7,259 bases of DNA from an uncultured Eubacteriales bacterium (GTDB lineage Bacteria > Bacillota > Clostridia > Lachnospirales > Anaerotignaceae), in contig CAUHBX010000041.1 of assembly GCA_959604475.1 (NCBI GenBank), forward strand, positions 1-7,259. The letters are read 5' to 3'. The position numbers were made by a program, and so were the translations under genes. The stretch's first letter is position 1, and each line of letters begins with the position of its first letter. Positions 6,454 to 7,259 of this stretch are shown piece after piece. The notes under the pieces were generated by a model. That model was not told the origin of the DNA and made no database searches. It saw nothing but the letters and a program-made list of their open reading frames with translations.

Positions 6454-6747
6454 TCATTCCGCACTGTGTTCTTTTTCAAAGGCCTCTTCCTCAAGAAGCG
6501 CAGCCTCATACTTTTCAAGAACAAGCTCCTGAATTTTGTTTCTTGTGCTGGCATTGATAGGATGGGCTACGTCACGGAATTCACCATCTGCTGTCCTTCT
6601 GCTCGGCATGGCTATAAAAAGCCCCTCATCCCTTTCAATAACCTTGATATCATGAATAACTATTTCGTTATCAAAGGTTACCGATACAACTGCCTTCATT
6701 TTGCCTTCCTTGTTTACTTTTCTTACTCTAATATCCGTTATCTCCAT
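6454..6747 (-). CDS. spoVG: SpoVG regulator
   Basis: A small nucleic-acid-binding protein of the SpoVG family. Known roles include septation and sporulation control in Bacillus, and broad DNA- or RNA-level regulation in other bacteria. Family signatures are the N-terminal [19 protein letters not shown], then [40 protein letters not shown] and STRNKIQ. The tail after about residue 80 is highly acidic and Glu-rich ([14 protein letters not shown]). Start choice is not settled. The family N-terminus begins at ATG 6747 (97 residues), but AGGA there is only 3 bases away. An in-frame ATG at 6777 would add 10 residues (107 in all) and has AGGA (6788-6785) at 7 bases. I list the conserved start. It lies upstream of glmU-prs as in Bacillus, but is separated from them by the DUF1287 gene. 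Confidence 0.93.
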   Translation of the reverse strand: MEITDIRVRKVNKEGKMKAVVSVTFDNEIVIHDIKVIERDEGLFIAMPSRRTADGEFRDVAHPINASTRNKIQELVLEKYEAALLEEEAFEKEHSAE

Positions 6748-6791
6748 TTTTCCTGCGCTTCCCTTCTGATTACACATGATGTTTTCCTGAT

Positions 6792-6813
6792 GATTAAATC
6801 CCCTTATTTAATC
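6792..6813 (-). promoter_or_regulatory. Perfect palindrome at the spoVG transcription start (operator or leader hairpin)
   Basis: GATTAAAT (6792-6799) and ATTTAATC (6806-6813) are perfect 8-base inverted repeats around a 6-base centre. The palindrome directly abuts the minus-strand TATAAT at 6819-6814, so it covers the expected start site near 6807. It ends about 3 bases before the AGGA serving the upstream spoVG start. This suits a repressor operator, or a 5'-leader stem if transcription starts a few bases earlier. Confidence 0.5.
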
Positions 6814-6819
6814 ATTATA
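6814..6819 (-). promoter_or_regulatory. Probable -10 box of spoVG
   Basis: A perfect minus-strand TATAAT lies about 37 bases upstream of ATG 6777. No good sigma-A -35 lies 17 bases upstream; the corresponding bases are GGTGGA. A more distal TTGATT (6925-6920), 18 bases, TATTAT (6901-6896) pair could be a second promoter. The AT-rich context limits confidence. Confidence 0.4.
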
Positions 6820-6944
6820 TCATATTTTTTTATTTTTCCACCCATAAAATCACATATTTTAACATTCTCTTAAAACATATGACCTTATTTCTTATATAAT
6901 ATCACAATTCATGTGTAAAAATCAAAACATTTATTGTACAAATC

Positions 6945-7259
6945 TTAAATAACAGAATTTTTCTTGGCGACATAGGGTGAGTTTTCTTTTCCGATTATGC
7001 TCTTTCCGGATGTGACCACTACGCTTTTATCCAAAATAGCGTTTTCTATCACGCAGTCATCACCTATATAGCAGCCCTCCATAAGAATTGAATTTCTTAT
7101 AACAGCCCTGTCTCCTACAAACACCCTTCTGAATACTACCGAATGCTCAACCTTGCCGTTAATTATTGCTCCGCTTCCAATTACACAGTCCTCAACCTCT
7201 GCATTTAAATTGTACTTAACAGGCGGCTCGTCCTTTGGCTTTGTATCAATATACGGTTC
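6945..7259 (-). CDS. glgD: C-terminal part of a GlgD/GlgC-like glucose-1-phosphate adenylyltransferase subunit (5' end beyond window)
   Basis: The minus-strand frame is open to the window edge and gives 104 C-terminal residues ending in KKNSVI and a TAA stop (6947-6945). The sequence has the left-handed beta-helix pattern of ADP-glucose pyrophosphorylases: KDEPPVKYN, NAEVEDCVIGSGAIINGKVEHSVV, FVGDRAVIRNSILMEGCYIGDD and ENAILDKSVVV, in which V/I recur at hexapeptide spacing. These enzymes make ADP-glucose for glycogen; GlgD is the paired, often regulatory subunit of GlgC in Bacillota. The closing IIGKENSPYVAKKNSVI resembles GlgD more than GlgC, but the distinction is inference since the nucleotidyltransferase domain is outside the window. 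The downstream gap to spoVG (167 bases) shows no clear terminator. Confidence 0.72.
   Translation of the reverse strand, partial: EPYIDTKPKDEPPVKYNLNAEVEDCVIGSGAIINGKVEHSVVFRRVFVGDRAVIRNSILMEGCYIGDDCVIENAILDKSVVVTSGKSIIGKENSPYVAKKNSVI

Noticed and set aside
6806..6845. Possible sigma-H promoter for spoVG, as in Bacillus subtilis.
   Set aside because: A GGTGGAAAA block resembles the sigma-H -35 with one mismatch, but no matching GAAT-type -10 lies at the right distance. The TATAAT is better explained as a vegetative -10.
6391..6873. Plus-strand open frame of 160 codons across the terminator and spoVG.
   Set aside because: It runs through a strong bidirectional terminator and antisense to spoVG, with no ribosome site or family resemblance.
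1..7259. CRISPR array, insertion sequence with transposase, prophage or tRNA/rRNA gene.
   Set aside because: Reading both strands showed no regularly spaced repeats, transposase or phage-type protein, and no cloverleaf or rRNA signature. The genes are ordinary chromosomal metabolism and regulation.

Overview
The window looks like a chromosomal segment of a low-to-moderate GC, Gram-positive anaerobe of the Clostridia (Bacillota), possibly Lachnospiraceae-like. This rests on three things. The conserved spoVG / glmU / prs cluster is present. There is a GlgD-like ADP-glucose pyrophosphorylase relative, a type best known from Bacillota. Starts carry AGGAGG-type ribosome sites and intergenic DNA is AT-rich. 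The species assignment is inference; no rRNA or tRNA gene is present to anchor it.

Left part (1-2085): an intergenic leader with a plausible promoter, then glpK (glycerol kinase, + strand). A 261-base spacer follows, holding a hairpin just after glpK and a 117-base segment (1681-1797) bounded by near-perfect inverted repeats. Next is a 56-residue ribbon-helix-helix protein gene, closed by a very strong bidirectional terminator shared with the convergent gene add.

Middle and right part (2085-7259): the minus strand carries, in transcription order, the 3' end of a glgD-like gene (7259-6945), spoVG, glmU, prs and an adenosine deaminase-like gene (add). GlmU makes UDP-GlcNAc for the cell wall. 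Prs makes PRPP for nucleotide synthesis. The deaminase-like protein probably salvages purine nucleosides. SpoVG is a small DNA/RNA-binding regulator. The spoVG-glmU-prs order matches the Bacillus subtilis cluster. Here, however, a gene for a membrane-anchored or secreted DUF1287 protein (predicted NlpC/P60-like cysteine hydrolase fold) sits in the opposite orientation between spoVG and glmU, with its own promoter and a bidirectional terminator. prs has a near-consensus promoter of its own (TTGATA, 17 bases, TATAAT). add follows prs after an imperfect terminator hairpin with no visible promoter in the short gap.

No CRISPR array, insertion sequence, prophage gene or obvious new multi-gene system is visible. 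The most unusual items are the inverted-repeat element at 1681-1797, the palindrome lying directly on the spoVG start region, the HAGD/NTDN active-site variants in the deaminase, the altered regulatory loop of GlpK, and a promoter-bracketing repeat pair upstream of prs.
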